Source of the DNA: Paenibacillus sp.
Lineage (GTDB): Bacteria; Bacillota; Bacilli; Paenibacillales; YIM-B00363
Length of the DNA stretch: 64,000 bases
Direction: 5' to 3'
Assembly: GCF_031177825.1 (NCBI RefSeq)
Contig: NZ_JAPSKE010000015.1
Coordinates: 79,940 to 143,939, forward strand
Made by a program: the position numbers and the translations under genes. Under the pieces are notes generated by a model. The model saw only the letters and a list, made by a program, of their open reading frames with translations. It did not search any database and was not told where the DNA came from. Position 1 is the stretch's first letter. Every line of letters begins with the position of its first letter. Shown one piece after another: positions 1 to 8,857 of this stretch.

Positions 1-986
1 TCTTCGGGATAGTGGAACACGACTTCGCCCCGGAGCGGCTCTCGCCGCTGGAAGCATTCGGCGATCATCCGGGTCAGCTCCTGCTGCGTCTTCGTCAGCG
101 TATAACGCTGACCGAGCAGCTCGGCGGACGAGAAGCCGAGGAACTCCTCCGCGGATCGGTTGAGCAGCACGACCTTCCCTTCCCGGTCCACCATGACGAC
201 GCCGCTCGTCATGTTGTCGAGCACGCTCTTCAGCCGGCTCTCGTCTTCTTGGATCTGGTTCATCTGGTACTGCAGGCTCTCGGACATCTTGTTGATCGCG
301 TGCCCGAGCTGGCCGATTTCGTCTTTGTTCGGGATCGCGATCCGCGCGCGATAATTCATATTCGTAATCTGGTAGGCGACTCGCGTCATCTTCTCGATCG
401 GACCCGTCAAGCTGAGCGACATCCGGTACGCGATCAAGGCGGTGACCATCAAGATGACGATCAAGCCGAGGCCGAGATACGACGCGATGCGGCGCGTCTC
501 GGCGTCGAGCGGCTGCATGCTCTCCCCGAATCGGACGTACCCGACGCCCGCCTTGCCGAACGACGCCGGCATCGCCACGTACATCGTCTGCGCTTCGGCG
601 GACGGCTCCCGGCGGATGTGCACGCCGGGGGCGCCGCCCTTCGCGCGGGCGATCTCCGGCGGCAGCCCGTCGCCCGCCGGCGCCCCGGCGCCGCCGGAAT
701 CGCCGAGCGCGACGCCGTCCTCGTCGAAGAACGTCACTCGGGCGCCCGTCTTGCGCGCCATGCGAGTCGCTTCCTTGCGGAACATCTCCCCGCCGACGGA
801 GTTCTCGGACACATAATCCCAGTCCACCGTCGCGAGATACATCTCCAGCCGCTCCTCGAGCCCTTCCTCGAGCGCGTGGATTTGCGAATCTCGCATTACC
901 GAAATCGTAAAGATGCCTGCCGCGATATTCGACAGGCCGATGAAAAATATGAAAATCAGCGTCAGCCGATGCCGGAACTTCAGCAT
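1..986 (-). CDS. Sensor histidine kinase, PhoR/PnpS-like, 3' end outside window
   Basis: About 328 N-terminal residues are present. They begin MLKFRHRLTL and contain a first membrane segment near residues 8-31, an extracytoplasmic sensor stretch to about 165, a second membrane segment near 167-190, a HAMP linker (about 190-242, with DEIGQLGHAINKM) and the start of a PAS domain (from about 250, with LDNMTSGVVMVDREGKVVLL). The His-box and ATPase domain lie beyond the window. This layout and the nearby citZ-icd-mdh block match PhoR/PnpS, the phosphate-starvation sensor kinase. The start ATG overlaps the fumarase stop as TAATG, which implies translational coupling. No response regulator precedes it, so the PhoP partner is not adjacent upstream. 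The specific PhoR assignment is an inference from architecture and location. Confidence 0.85.
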   Translation of the reverse strand, partial: MLKFRHRLTLIFIFFIGLSNIAAGIFTISVMRDSQIHALEEGLEERLEMYLATVDWDYVSENSVGGEMFRKEATRMARKTGARVTFFDEDGVALGDSGGAGAPAGDGLPPEIARAKGGAPGVHIRREPSAEAQTMYVAMPASFGKAGVGYVRFGESMQPLDAETRRIASYLGLGLIVILMVTALIAYRMSLSLTGPIEKMTRVAYQITNMNYRARIAIPNKDEIGQLGHAINKMSESLQYQMNQIQEDESRLKSVLDNMTSGVVMVDREGKVVLLNRSAEEFLGFSSAELLGQRYTLTKTQQELTRMIAECFQRREPLRGEVVFHYPE

Positions 987-2524
987 TAGCGGAATACCGG
1001 CTCCTTGAACGACTCGAGCTTCTCGAAGGAGCTCTTATCGACGTCCGCATGCAGGCTGTTGCCGTGCGAATCCATCGTGACGATCGCCGCGAAGCCCTCC
1101 ACGTTCAAGTGCCACATCGCTTCCGGAATGCCGAACTCCATGAAGTCGACGCCTTCTACGCCCTTAATCGTCTCCGCGTAATATTGCGCCGCGCCGCCGA
1201 TCGCGTTCAGGTATACGCCGCCGTGCTCCTGCAGCGCCTTCAGCGTCTTCGGCCCCATGCCGCCCTTGCCGATGACCGCGCGAATGCCGAACTTCTTGAT
1301 AATGTCGCCTTGGTACGGCTCCTCGCGAATCGACGTCGTCGGTCCGGCCGCCTTCACATGCCAGCCCGCTTCGTCCTTCAGCATGACCGGTCCGCAGTGG
1401 TACAGCGCCGCCCCGTTCAGATCGACCGGCGCGTCGTGATCCATCAAGTGCTTGTGAATCGCGTCGCGGCCCGTGTACATGCGTCCGTTCAAGATGACGA
1501 CGTCCCCGACGCGGAGCTGCCGCACTTGCTCTTCCGTGATCGGCGTCGTCAGGACGACTTCGCGGCGCTCCGGCTGCGCCTCGGCGGCTTCCGCGGCCGC
1601 CTGCTCCTCGCTCATGGCGAGCGCCGTTCCGCGTTCGTACACCCATTCGTTGATCTCGCCGGTCGCGGCGTCGATCAAGACGCCTTGGCGGCGGAACGCC
1701 CAGCAGTTATACGCGACGGAGACGAAGTAGCTCGCCGGCAGTCGATTCGCGACGCCGATCTTGCAGCCGAGCAGCGTCACCTCGCCGCCGAAGCCCATCG
1801 TGCCGATGCCGAGCTTGTTGGCGTTCTCGAGCACGTAGTCCTCCAGCTTCCGGAGGTCTTCGTGTTCGTTCACGTCGTCGACCTTGCGGAACAGCTGCAT
1901 CTTCGCCAGCTCGTAGCCCGTCGTGCGGTCGCCGCCGATGCCGACGCCGATGAAGCCGGCGCTGCAGCCTTGGCCCTGCGCCTGGTACACCGCGTGCATG
2001 ATGCACTTGCGGATGCCGTCGAGGTCGCGGCCCGCCTTGCCGAGACCCGGCAGCTCCGTCGGGAGGCTGTATTGGATGTTTTTGTTTTCGCAGCCGCCGC
2101 CCTTCAGGATCAGCTTCACCTCGATATCGTCGCGCTCCCACTGCTCGAAGTGAATGACCGGCGTCCCGGGGCCGAGGTTATCGCCCGTATTGTCGCCCGT
2201 CAGCGAATCGACGGAATTCGTCCGCAGCTTGCCGTCCTTCGTCGTGCGCGCGATCGCCGAACGAATCGCCCGCTTCATCTCGATCTGATTGGCGCCGACC
2301 GGGGTGTGCACGATGAACGTCGGCATGCCGGTATCCTGGCAGATCGGAGACACGTTCGTCTCCGCCATCGTAATATTGTTCGCGATCGTCGCCATCGACA
2401 GCGCGGCGCGGGTGCCCGCGCTCTCGCGCTTCGCCCCGGCCTTGATGGCGCGGCGCACGTCCGCGGGCAGGTTCGTGGAAGTCTCAACGATGAGATCGTA
2501 TACGCTTTGCTCGAATTGTTTCAT
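986..2524 (-). CDS. Class I (iron-sulfur) fumarate hydratase
   Basis: This 512-residue protein belongs to the FumA/FumB class I family, in which the alpha and beta parts are fused in one chain. It hydrates fumarate to malate in the TCA cycle using a [4Fe-4S] cluster. Cluster-ligand cysteines fit the conserved contexts SPICQDTGMPTF, GGCENKN and GQGCSAGFIGVGIGG. The C-terminal half has the expected TTSIREEPY and GKGGMG segments. I start it at the ATG giving MKQFEQSVYDL, because a GGGGAG site lies upstream and family similarity begins there. An in-frame start 17 codons earlier has no family-like sequence. It precedes the kinase with a 1-base overlap and is in the same orientation as mdh, icd and citZ. 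fumA is a reasonable alternative name. Confidence 0.93.
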   Translation of the reverse strand: MKQFEQSVYDLIVETSTNLPADVRRAIKAGAKRESAGTRAALSMATIANNITMAETNVSPICQDTGMPTFIVHTPVGANQIEMKRAIRSAIARTTKDGKLRTNSVDSLTGDNTGDNLGPGTPVIHFEQWERDDIEVKLILKGGGCENKNIQYSLPTELPGLGKAGRDLDGIRKCIMHAVYQAQGQGCSAGFIGVGIGGDRTTGYELAKMQLFRKVDDVNEHEDLRKLEDYVLENANKLGIGTMGFGGEVTLLGCKIGVANRLPASYFVSVAYNCWAFRRQGVLIDAATGEINEWVYERGTALAMSEEQAAAEAAEAQPERREVVLTTPITEEQVRQLRVGDVVILNGRMYTGRDAIHKHLMDHDAPVDLNGAALYHCGPVMLKDEAGWHVKAAGPTTSIREEPYQGDIIKKFGIRAVIGKGGMGPKTLKALQEHGGVYLNAIGGAAQYYAETIKGVEGVDFMEFGIPEAMWHLNVEGFAAIVTMDSHGNSLHADVDKSSFEKLESFKEPVFR

Positions 2525-2596
2525 AGATCGTACGGTTCTCCCCTCGAATGCTTGATCTAAATATATCTCTATCATATCATATCGGACGGCATGAAA

Positions 2597-2639
2597 AGAA
2601 CCGCAGCCCGGCGTCTTCCCCGACGCGAGCTGCGGTTCT
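2597..2639 (-). terminator. Intrinsic terminator after yfbR
   Basis: The arms AGAACCGCAG and CTGCGGTTCT form a stem, and on the minus strand a TTTT run follows. It lies 5 bases past the yfbR stop and 72 bases before the fumarase start, so it ends the small yfbR operon. Confidence 0.8.
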
Positions 2640-2644
2640 CCTCT

Positions 2645-3232
2645 TTATGGTTCCGTCCCGACGATCTCGTCGAGCGTCTTCTCGAACGACGGCGCCATCG
2701 TCGACAGGAAATAATCGACCTCCGGCATGTTCAGCTTCTTCAACGACTTCTCGAGCTGCGCTTTGGCGACCGCGAATTCGCGGTTGCCCGCCGTCAGCTC
2801 GGACAACGCCTTCAAGTACGCGTCGAGCAGGTCGGCGGCCTTGACCCAGACGTACAGCGCGTCGTCGTGCCCGTGCACGAGCGGCTCGTACACGTCCCGG
2901 AGCGGCTCCGGAATCATGCGGACGATCGTGTCGGCGGCCGTCTTCTCGATCTCGCGGAAGCTGCGCCGCACATCCGGATTGCTCGCCTTGACGGGGGCGG
3001 CCACGTCGCCGACGAACACCTCCGTCGCATCGTGGAACAGCGCCATCGACACGACGCGATCCGTCGGCACCGCCTTGCCGAACGCCTCGTTCGCGATCGT
3101 GCAGAGCAGATGGGCCAGCGCCGCCACATAATACGAATGGACGGCAACCGACTCCTTATGCGTGTTCCGCATCAAGCTCCAGCGGTCGATATAGCGGAGG
3201 CGGTACAAATACGAGAAGAAATGGCTCTCCAT
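2645..3232 (-). CDS. yfbR: 5'-deoxynucleotidase, YfbR family (HD domain)
   Basis: The 195-residue HD-domain protein aligns along its length with E. coli YfbR (199 residues), which dephosphorylates deoxyribonucleoside 5'-monophosphates. It keeps the RWSLMRN segment, which corresponds to the substrate-binding Arg-Trp of YfbR. It also keeps the first metal histidine in VAVHSYYVAALAH, the HD pair in LFHDATEVFVGD, and the distal Asp in KAADLLDAYLKAL. The ending SFEKTLDEI also fits. It lies 6 bases downstream of the membrane-protein gene and has no clear ribosome site of its own, so translation is probably coupled. Role: salvage or clean-up of dNMPs in the cytoplasm. Confidence 0.9.
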   Translation of the reverse strand: MESHFFSYLYRLRYIDRWSLMRNTHKESVAVHSYYVAALAHLLCTIANEAFGKAVPTDRVVSMALFHDATEVFVGDVAAPVKASNPDVRRSFREIEKTAADTIVRMIPEPLRDVYEPLVHGHDDALYVWVKAADLLDAYLKALSELTAGNREFAVAKAQLEKSLKKLNMPEVDYFLSTMAPSFEKTLDEIVGTEP

Positions 3233-3238
3233 CTGTGC

Positions 3239-3664
3239 TTAGATTAAATCGAAGTACTTCATGATCAGCAGCGCGAGCAAGAGCAGAGCCGCGATCCCGC
3301 TGAACGTCGACAGCTTCGACGCGTCTTTCGACTCGGCCGCCTTCCCTTCGCCGCCGTTCGCGATGATCCGCTTCAGCGGACCCGCGATCATGCCGGACAT
3401 CGCGCCGATCCCGAGAAACAGCACGATGACGACGACCATCCACGGAACGGATTTGTCGTACTGGCTGATCAGATAGCCGCCCGTCAAAAATTGCGCGATC
3501 AACAGCCATTGCCCGATGCGGTTCAGGCCGAAGAGCACCCGCGCGAAGCCGACCTGCGCCTGCGGGTTTAAGCCGGCTAACCGACTCGCCATGAACGGCA
3601 GCAGCAAATAAAATCCGACCGTCAGCGCGCCAAGCGCGTGCAGAAATAACACAATGCCTACCAT
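3239..3664 (-). CDS. Small membrane protein of unknown function
   Basis: The 141-residue protein has four hydrophobic segments, near residues 3-25, 50-68, 75-95 and 120-138. A charged stretch with GGEGKAAESKDASK lies before the last. I recognise no family with confidence. The start is the second ATG (MVGIVLFLHALG), because the GGAGG ribosome site lies between it and the upstream ATG. It is the first gene of a two-gene operon with yfbR. Confidence 0.75.
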   Translation of the reverse strand: MVGIVLFLHALGALTVGFYLLLPFMASRLAGLNPQAQVGFARVLFGLNRIGQWLLIAQFLTGGYLISQYDKSVPWMVVVIVLFLGIGAMSGMIAGPLKRIIANGGEGKAAESKDASKLSTFSGIAALLLLALLIMKYFDLI

Positions 3665-3835
3665 GAGAGGTTCCTCCATCCGTTGCTAGAATGTTCCAAC
3701 CTTAAGTATAGCCTATCCGATCCGCGTTTACCAACGGGGAGAGACGATTCGAAGGCTTAAAGCTTCTTGGGAAGGAACGCTCCGGAATGTTCACGGGGCG
3801 GGACAAATATGCCCTGATCCCGCGCGGCGAGGACG

Positions 3836-4882
3836 TCACTTTTTTTCCAGCAATGCGTCGCGGTCGATGGCGCCGGGCGGCTGCTCCATCCACCCCATCC
3901 GGATCAGCAAGTTCACCCCGTCCTCCGCGAGCAATCCCATCTCGGCGATCAGTTTCGCGTACTGCACGGCGATATCCCGCCGCTGCGACACCGACAGCCC
4001 CGCGCCGTAGAACGCCGCGGACGCGGAAATCAGCGTGACGACATGGAACAGCATCAGCTTGTCGGAAAACGGAGGCGTCGTCGAACTCGTTACTTCGGAC
4101 TCCCATTTTCTCGGCGGGGGCAGGTCGTCTTCGGCCAATCGCTTCTCGAGAGCCATGAACTGTTCCTGACAGAGCTTCACGCCGCGCTGCATGTAATTAC
4201 GAACCTCGTCGGACTGGACGACTTGACTGAACGCCATTTCCAAGACGGTTTTCAATTCGATCTTCACCATATTATAGAACACGCTGCTGACCTCGATGGC
4301 GTTCAGCGGTCTTTCCTTGCCGAACCAGCCGTTCAGGTAGCTTTGCTTTTCGACGAAATCGACGGGCTGCGCCGCGTGTAGTATCGCCGGCCGGACATAG
4401 AGTCCCTTCCCGACCAACGCGTCCACGATTCGATTGAACAGCTCTGCCGTCTCCGCTTGGCATAACGTGAAATATTCGCGTTGGTCCCGTCGCGCCGAGG
4501 TGGATAACGCGCCGGCGTAACTCGTCAAGCCCAACAGTCCCATCACGTAGAAGTAATTCAACAGAAAGTCGTCGGAAAATAAAGCCGGAGCACTCGCGTT
4601 AATGATATCCTCTTCGGTAAACCCTTTCGGAACCGCATAGCCTTCCCGGCTTAGGAATTCTTTCACCTTGCCGACATGCGTCCTCGACAACTCGAGCGCG
4701 AACTCCAGTATGGCGCGGACCTCTTGATCTTTCGCGTTCGCTAGGGAATGGGTGATGAAACAAATCGCTAACGTGTCGTTCGTATATTGCGTCCAGAGGT
4801 TCGCGACTTCGGCCGACGTCAGCCTAGCGCTGTTCTCGATCGGCGGTTCCGTCCGGAGCTTCGTCTCTAGGTGTATGGTCAT
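3836..4882 (-). CDS. DUF3231 family protein
   Basis: The 348-residue protein has two repeated helical halves. The first carries AEVANLWTQYTNDTLAICFITHSLAN, quoted in part as AEVANLWTQY; the second contains KLMLFHVVTLISASAAFYG. This is the DUF3231 pattern, a ferritin-like helical fold common in spore-forming Bacillota and often related to CotF-like proteins. Function is not established. A GGAGG site lies 12 bases before the ATG. It stands alone, separated from mdh by a terminator. A spore-associated role is plausible from taxonomic distribution only. Confidence 0.85.
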   Translation of the reverse strand: MTIHLETKLRTEPPIENSARLTSAEVANLWTQYTNDTLAICFITHSLANAKDQEVRAILEFALELSRTHVGKVKEFLSREGYAVPKGFTEEDIINASAPALFSDDFLLNYFYVMGLLGLTSYAGALSTSARRDQREYFTLCQAETAELFNRIVDALVGKGLYVRPAILHAAQPVDFVEKQSYLNGWFGKERPLNAIEVSSVFYNMVKIELKTVLEMAFSQVVQSDEVRNYMQRGVKLCQEQFMALEKRLAEDDLPPPRKWESEVTSSTTPPFSDKLMLFHVVTLISASAAFYGAGLSVSQRRDIAVQYAKLIAEMGLLAEDGVNLLIRMGWMEQPPGAIDRDALLEKK

Positions 4883-4990
4883 GTCGATTCATTTCCTCCT
4901 TTATGGAAACCGAGTCCTTCGCGCACGCGATCGCCTCGACTAGCTATTATCATGGGTAGTTCTCGGAATGTTATACATTAATCTCCAAGG

Positions 4991-5035
4991 AAAAAAGGCC
5001 GCCCGCGGAGCAGCGAACTGCTTCGAAGGCGGCCT
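4991..5035 (-). terminator. Intrinsic terminator after mdh
   Basis: Perfect arms AGGCCGCC and GGCGGCCT are followed on the minus strand by a T6 run. It lies 31 bases beyond the mdh stop and closes the citZ-icd-mdh unit. Confidence 0.88.
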
Positions 5036-5065
5036 CTTGCCCGTCGGTCGACGTCGAACGGACGG

Positions 5066-6007
5066 TTACCCTTGCACGATCTTGATGACATTGCGGACCG
5101 ATTCCGCGGACTTGTCGAGCGCCGCCTTCTCTTCCGGCGTCAGCTCGATCTCGATGATCTTCTCGATGCCGTCCCCGCCGAGCACGGTCAGGACGCCCAT
5201 GAACAAATTTTCGTACCCGTACTCGCCTTGAAGCAGCGCGATCGTCGGCAGGATGCGCTTCTTGTCCTTGAGAATGGCTTCCGTCATCTGTACGAGCGAC
5301 GCCGCCGGCGCGTAGTATGCGCTGCCGTTGCCGAGCAAGCCTACGATCTCGCCGCCGCCCGTGCGCGTGCGCTGCACAATGGCGTCGATCCGCTCCTTCG
5401 AGATGAGCTTCTCGATCGGCACGCCGCCGACGGACGTGTACCGCACGAGCGGCACCATATCGTCTCCGTGACCGCCCAGCACGACCCCGACGACGTCTTC
5501 GACGGAAACGTTCAGCTCCTGCGCGATGAATGTGCGGTAGCGCGCCGAATCCAGCACGCCGGACTGGCCGATGACGCGGTTCTTCGGAAAGCCGAGCGTC
5601 TCGTTCGCGACGTACGTCATCGCGTCGACCGGGTTGGACAGGATGATGACGTACGCGTTCGGGCACTTCTCCTTCACTTGCTCGCACACCGACTTCACGA
5701 TGCCTGCGTTCGTGCTCACGAGATCGTCTCGGCTCATGCCCGGCTTGCGCGCGATGCCGGCCGTAATGATGACGATGTCGGAGCCCGCGGCGTCTTCGTA
5801 GCTGGACGTACCGACGATGTTGCTGTCGAACCCTTGCACGGGGGACGCCTCGAGCATGTCGAGCGCCTTGCCCTTCGTCGGGTTCTCGAGCTGCGGGATG
5901 TCGACGAGCACGACGTCCCCGAGCTCCTTCTGCGCGAGCATCAATGCCGTCGTCGCGCCGGTGAAGCCCGCGCCTACGACCGTGATTTTGTTGCGACGAA
6001 TCGCCAT
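5066..6007 (-). CDS. mdh: Malate dehydrogenase
   Basis: This 313-residue NAD-dependent enzyme oxidises malate to oxaloacetate and belongs to the LDH-like bacterial MDH group. The N-terminal Rossmann motif is [12 protein letters not shown]. Substrate arginines fall in [11 protein letters not shown] and in the LDSARYRTF segment, and the catalytic histidine is in [16 protein letters not shown]. Length matches Bacillus Mdh (312). GGAGG precedes the ATG. It is the last gene of the citZ-icd-mdh block, and a terminator-like hairpin stands between icd and mdh, so it may be expressed by read-through or from a local promoter. Confidence 0.97.
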   Translation of the reverse strand: MAIRRNKITVVGAGFTGATTALMLAQKELGDVVLVDIPQLENPTKGKALDMLEASPVQGFDSNIVGTSSYEDAAGSDIVIITAGIARKPGMSRDDLVSTNAGIVKSVCEQVKEKCPNAYVIILSNPVDAMTYVANETLGFPKNRVIGQSGVLDSARYRTFIAQELNVSVEDVVGVVLGGHGDDMVPLVRYTSVGGVPIEKLISKERIDAIVQRTRTGGGEIVGLLGNGSAYYAPAASLVQMTEAILKDKKRILPTIALLQGEYGYENLFMGVLTVLGGDGIEKIIEIELTPEEKAALDKSAESVRNVIKIVQG

Positions 6008-6038
6008 AAGTTAATTCCCTCCTAAATAGTTCATATGG

Positions 6039-6081
6039 AAAAACGGGCAAATAAAGAACATCGCTGTTCGATATTTGCCCG
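6039..6081 (-). terminator. Terminator-like hairpin between icd and mdh
   Basis: Arms CGGGCAAATA and TATTTGCCCG enclose a second stem GAACA/TGTTC, and a T5 run follows on the minus strand. It lies inside the TCA block, so it is probably a partial terminator that sets the icd:mdh ratio, or the 3' end of an icd transcript. Confidence 0.8.
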
Positions 6082-6097
6082 ATAAGTGAAACCGATA

Positions 6098-7399
6098 TTA
6101 GCCCATGTTTTTGATGAGAAGGTTCGCGAACTCGGACGTCTTCACTTCCGTCGCGCCTTCCATCAGGCGAGCGAAGTCGTACGTTACCGTCTTATCGGCG
6201 ATCGTCTTCTCCATGCCCTTGTAGATCAGGTCCGCCGCTTCCAGCCAGCCGAGGTGCTCGAGCATCATAACGCCGGAGAGCGTTACGGAGCCCGGGTTCA
6301 CGACGTCGAGACCGGCGTACTTCGGAGCCGTGCCGTGCGTCGCTTCGAAGATCGCGTGACCCGTGACGTAGTTGATGTTGGCGCCCGGCGCGATGCCGAT
6401 GCCGCCGACTTGCGCCGCGAGCGCGTCGGACAGGTAGTCGCCGTTCAAGTTCAGCGTCGCGATGACGTCGAAGTCGGTCGGGCGCGTCAGCACTTGCTGC
6501 AGCGCGATGTCCGCGATCGCGTCCTTCACGATGATCTTGCCTGCCGCTTCCGCAGCCTTCTGCGCCGCGTTCGCCGCGTCCGCGCCTTGCTCTTCCTTAA
6601 TCCGGTCGTACTGCGCCCACGTGAACGTCTTGTCGCCGAACTCGGCTTCCGCCAGCTCGTAACCCCAGTTCTTGAACGCGCCTTCCGTGTACTTCATGAT
6701 GTTGCCCTTGTGCACGAGCGTTACGCTCTTGCGGCCGTGCTTGATCGCGTATTCGATCGCCGCGCGCACGAGGCGCGTCGAGCCTTCTTTGGATACCGGC
6801 TTGATGCCGATGCCGGACGTCTCCGGGAAGCGGATTTTCTTCACGCCCATCTCGTTCTGCAAGAACGAGATGACCTTCTGCACGTCCGCGCTTTCCGCTT
6901 GGTACTCGATGCCCGCGTAGATGTCCTCCGTGTTTTCGCGGAAGATGACCATGTCGACGAGCTCCGGACGCTTCACCGGCGAAGGCACGCCCGCGAAGTA
7001 ACGAACCGGACGCAAGCAAGTGTACAGGTCGAGCTCTTGGCGCAGCGCGACGTTCAAGGAACGGATGCCGCCGCCTACCGGCGTCGTCAGCGGACCCTTG
7101 ATCGCGACGATGTACTCGCGGATCGCCGTCAGCGTGTCGGCCGGAAGCCAGGAATTATATGTATTGAACGCCTTCTCGCCGGCGAACACTTCGTACCATG
7201 CGATTTTCTTCTCGCCCTTGTACGCCTTCTCTACCGCCGCATCGAGGATGCGCTTGGAAGCGTTCCAGATGTCCGGGCCCGTTCCGTCGCCCTCGATGAA
7301 CGGGATGATCGGGTTGTTAGGGACGTTCAGCTTGCCGTTCGCGTCGATCGTAATGCGTTCGCCTTCCGTCGGAAGGGCGTATTGTTCGAATTGTACCAT
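6098..7399 (-). CDS. icd: Isocitrate dehydrogenase (NADP+)
   Basis: The 433-residue enzyme oxidatively decarboxylates isocitrate to 2-oxoglutarate. Recognisable elements are the N-terminal [14 protein letters not shown], the substrate loop [19 protein letters not shown] with the regulatory-site serine, three arginines in [11 protein letters not shown], the metal-binding region around [16 protein letters not shown], and the NADP-site [11 protein letters not shown]. Length is close to B. subtilis Icd (423). A strong AGGAGGAGA site precedes the ATG. It is preceded by citZ and followed by mdh, as in B. subtilis. Confidence 0.97.
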   Translation of the reverse strand: MVQFEQYALPTEGERITIDANGKLNVPNNPIIPFIEGDGTGPDIWNASKRILDAAVEKAYKGEKKIAWYEVFAGEKAFNTYNSWLPADTLTAIREYIVAIKGPLTTPVGGGIRSLNVALRQELDLYTCLRPVRYFAGVPSPVKRPELVDMVIFRENTEDIYAGIEYQAESADVQKVISFLQNEMGVKKIRFPETSGIGIKPVSKEGSTRLVRAAIEYAIKHGRKSVTLVHKGNIMKYTEGAFKNWGYELAEAEFGDKTFTWAQYDRIKEEQGADAANAAQKAAEAAGKIIVKDAIADIALQQVLTRPTDFDVIATLNLNGDYLSDALAAQVGGIGIAPGANINYVTGHAIFEATHGTAPKYAGLDVVNPGSVTLSGVMMLEHLGWLEAADLIYKGMEKTIADKTVTYDFARLMEGATEVKTSEFANLLIKNMG

Positions 7400-7452
7400 C
7401 TTGATTGTTCTCCTCCTGATATACGATATTAGTCGCTTATTTCATAAGCGGA

Positions 7453-7488
7453 GCGGGATATTCGACGGCTCTCCGTCGAACGTCCCGC
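7453..7488 (-). other. Intercistronic hairpin between citZ and icd
   Basis: Nested arms TTCGACGG/CCGTCGAA and GCGGGA/TCCCGC form a long stem with no adjacent T-run. A small stem CGCTTA/TAAGCG lies about 15 bases farther toward icd. With no terminator tract, an RNA-stability or processing element in a polycistronic citZ-icd mRNA is more likely than termination. Confidence 0.55.
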
Positions 7489-7521
7489 CCTCGCCGCTGC
7501 CGCTGCGTGTGAGTTCGCGTC

Positions 7522-8637
7522 TTACTTTCGCTGATCGATCGGCACGACCTTCTGGTCCGTCGGGCCGACGTACTCGGCGCGCGGACGAATGAGACGGTTG
7601 TTCTCGTATTGCTCGAGAATGTGCGCCGTCCAGCCCGATACGCGGGATATCGCGAAGATCGGCGTGAACAAGTCGCGCGGAATTTCGAGCGCGGTGTACA
7701 CGGACGCGGAGTAGAAGTCGACGTTCGGCTTCAGGCCCTTCTGCCCCGTGACGATATCTTCGATTTGAATCGACATTTCGTACCACTTCATGTCGCCCGT
7801 CAGCTTGCCGAGCTCGCGGGACATCTTCTGAAGATGCTTCGCGCGCGGATCGCCGTTCTTATAGACGCGATGACCGAAGCCCATGATTTTCTCTTTCTTG
7901 TCCAGCTTGTCCTGAACGTAAGCCTCTACGTTATCCATGCTGCCGATGTCTTCGAGCATCGCCATGACGGCTTCGTTCGCGCCGCCGTGCAGCGGCCCGC
8001 GAAGCGCGCCGATCGCCGACGTCACGCCGGAGTACATGTCGGACAACGTCGCGACCGTGACGCGCGCCGCGAACGTCGATGCGTTCAGCTCGTGGTCCGC
8101 GTGAAGGACGAGCGCCTTGTCGAGCGCTTCGATCGCGACCGCGTCCGGCTCTTTGCCGGTCAGCATATACAAGAAGTTCTCCGCGACCTTCGCTCCCGCC
8201 TTCGGGGCGATCGGCTCGAGGCCTTGGCGAACGCGGGCGAACGCCGCGACGATCGTCGGCAGCTTCGCCTGCAGGCGAATCGCGATGCGCTTGTTCGTGT
8301 CGATGTCGAAAGCGTGCGCTTCGGCGTCGAACAGGGCGAGCGCCGATACCGCCGAACGGAGCGCCGCCATCGAGTTCGCTTCCTTCGGGAAGCTGCGCAG
8401 CAAGTCGACGACTTGTTGCGGGATCGAAGCGTTGTCGCTAAGGTCTTTCAATAAGCCGTTTAATTCCTCGCGGTTCGGCAGTTTGCCGTTCCAGAGCAAG
8501 TATACGACTTCTTCGTAGCTGGCGTTCTCCGCCAGGTCGTCGATATCGTAACCGCGGTACGTGAGGACGCCGTCTATGATGGAACTGACCGAGGATGTCG
8601 TTGCGACGATGCCTTCGAGCCCTTTGGTGACCGTCAT
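7522..8637 (-). CDS. citZ: Citrate synthase
   Basis: The 371-residue type II-like citrate synthase condenses acetyl-CoA and oxaloacetate. The catalytic triad contexts are visible: His in LVLHADHELNAS, His in ALRGPLHGGANEAVM, and Asp in KPNVDFYSASVY. The CoA and citrate-binding segment IMGFGHRVYKNGDPRA is also intact. The ATG has an AAGGAG site. It is first of the citZ-icd-mdh set. Roughly 220 bases separate it from the divergent ppx gene and should hold both promoters. I could not define a CcpC or CcpA operator with confidence. Confidence 0.97.
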   Translation of the reverse strand: MTVTKGLEGIVATTSSVSSIIDGVLTYRGYDIDDLAENASYEEVVYLLWNGKLPNREELNGLLKDLSDNASIPQQVVDLLRSFPKEANSMAALRSAVSALALFDAEAHAFDIDTNKRIAIRLQAKLPTIVAAFARVRQGLEPIAPKAGAKVAENFLYMLTGKEPDAVAIEALDKALVLHADHELNASTFAARVTVATLSDMYSGVTSAIGALRGPLHGGANEAVMAMLEDIGSMDNVEAYVQDKLDKKEKIMGFGHRVYKNGDPRAKHLQKMSRELGKLTGDMKWYEMSIQIEDIVTGQKGLKPNVDFYSASVYTALEIPRDLFTPIFAISRVSGWTAHILEQYENNRLIRPRAEYVGPTDQKVVPIDQRK

Positions 8638-8857
8638 GGGTTACACGCTCCTTTTTCCGTAAAGATCATGATTACTATTGCAGCATCTTATTTCCATGAT
8701 ACCGGACTTGATGCCAGAAGGAAACAAAATACGGCATAAAACTTCATTATCACGATCATAAAGCATTTTTCGCGAACATTTCCTTCCCGCGCAAACTCGG
8801 TTACAATATTGCTAATGTTTGCTCCGCCGCACACGAAATTCGAGGAGGATGGCGCTC

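Noticed and set aside
1049..2560. Long open frame on the plus strand opposite fumarase
   Set aside because: It is rich in Arg, Ala, Asp and His in the pattern produced by reading GC-rich genes antisense, and the minus strand encodes a clear enzyme. Similar long antisense frames opposite dnaE, icd, pyk and the GH123-like gene were rejected on the same grounds.
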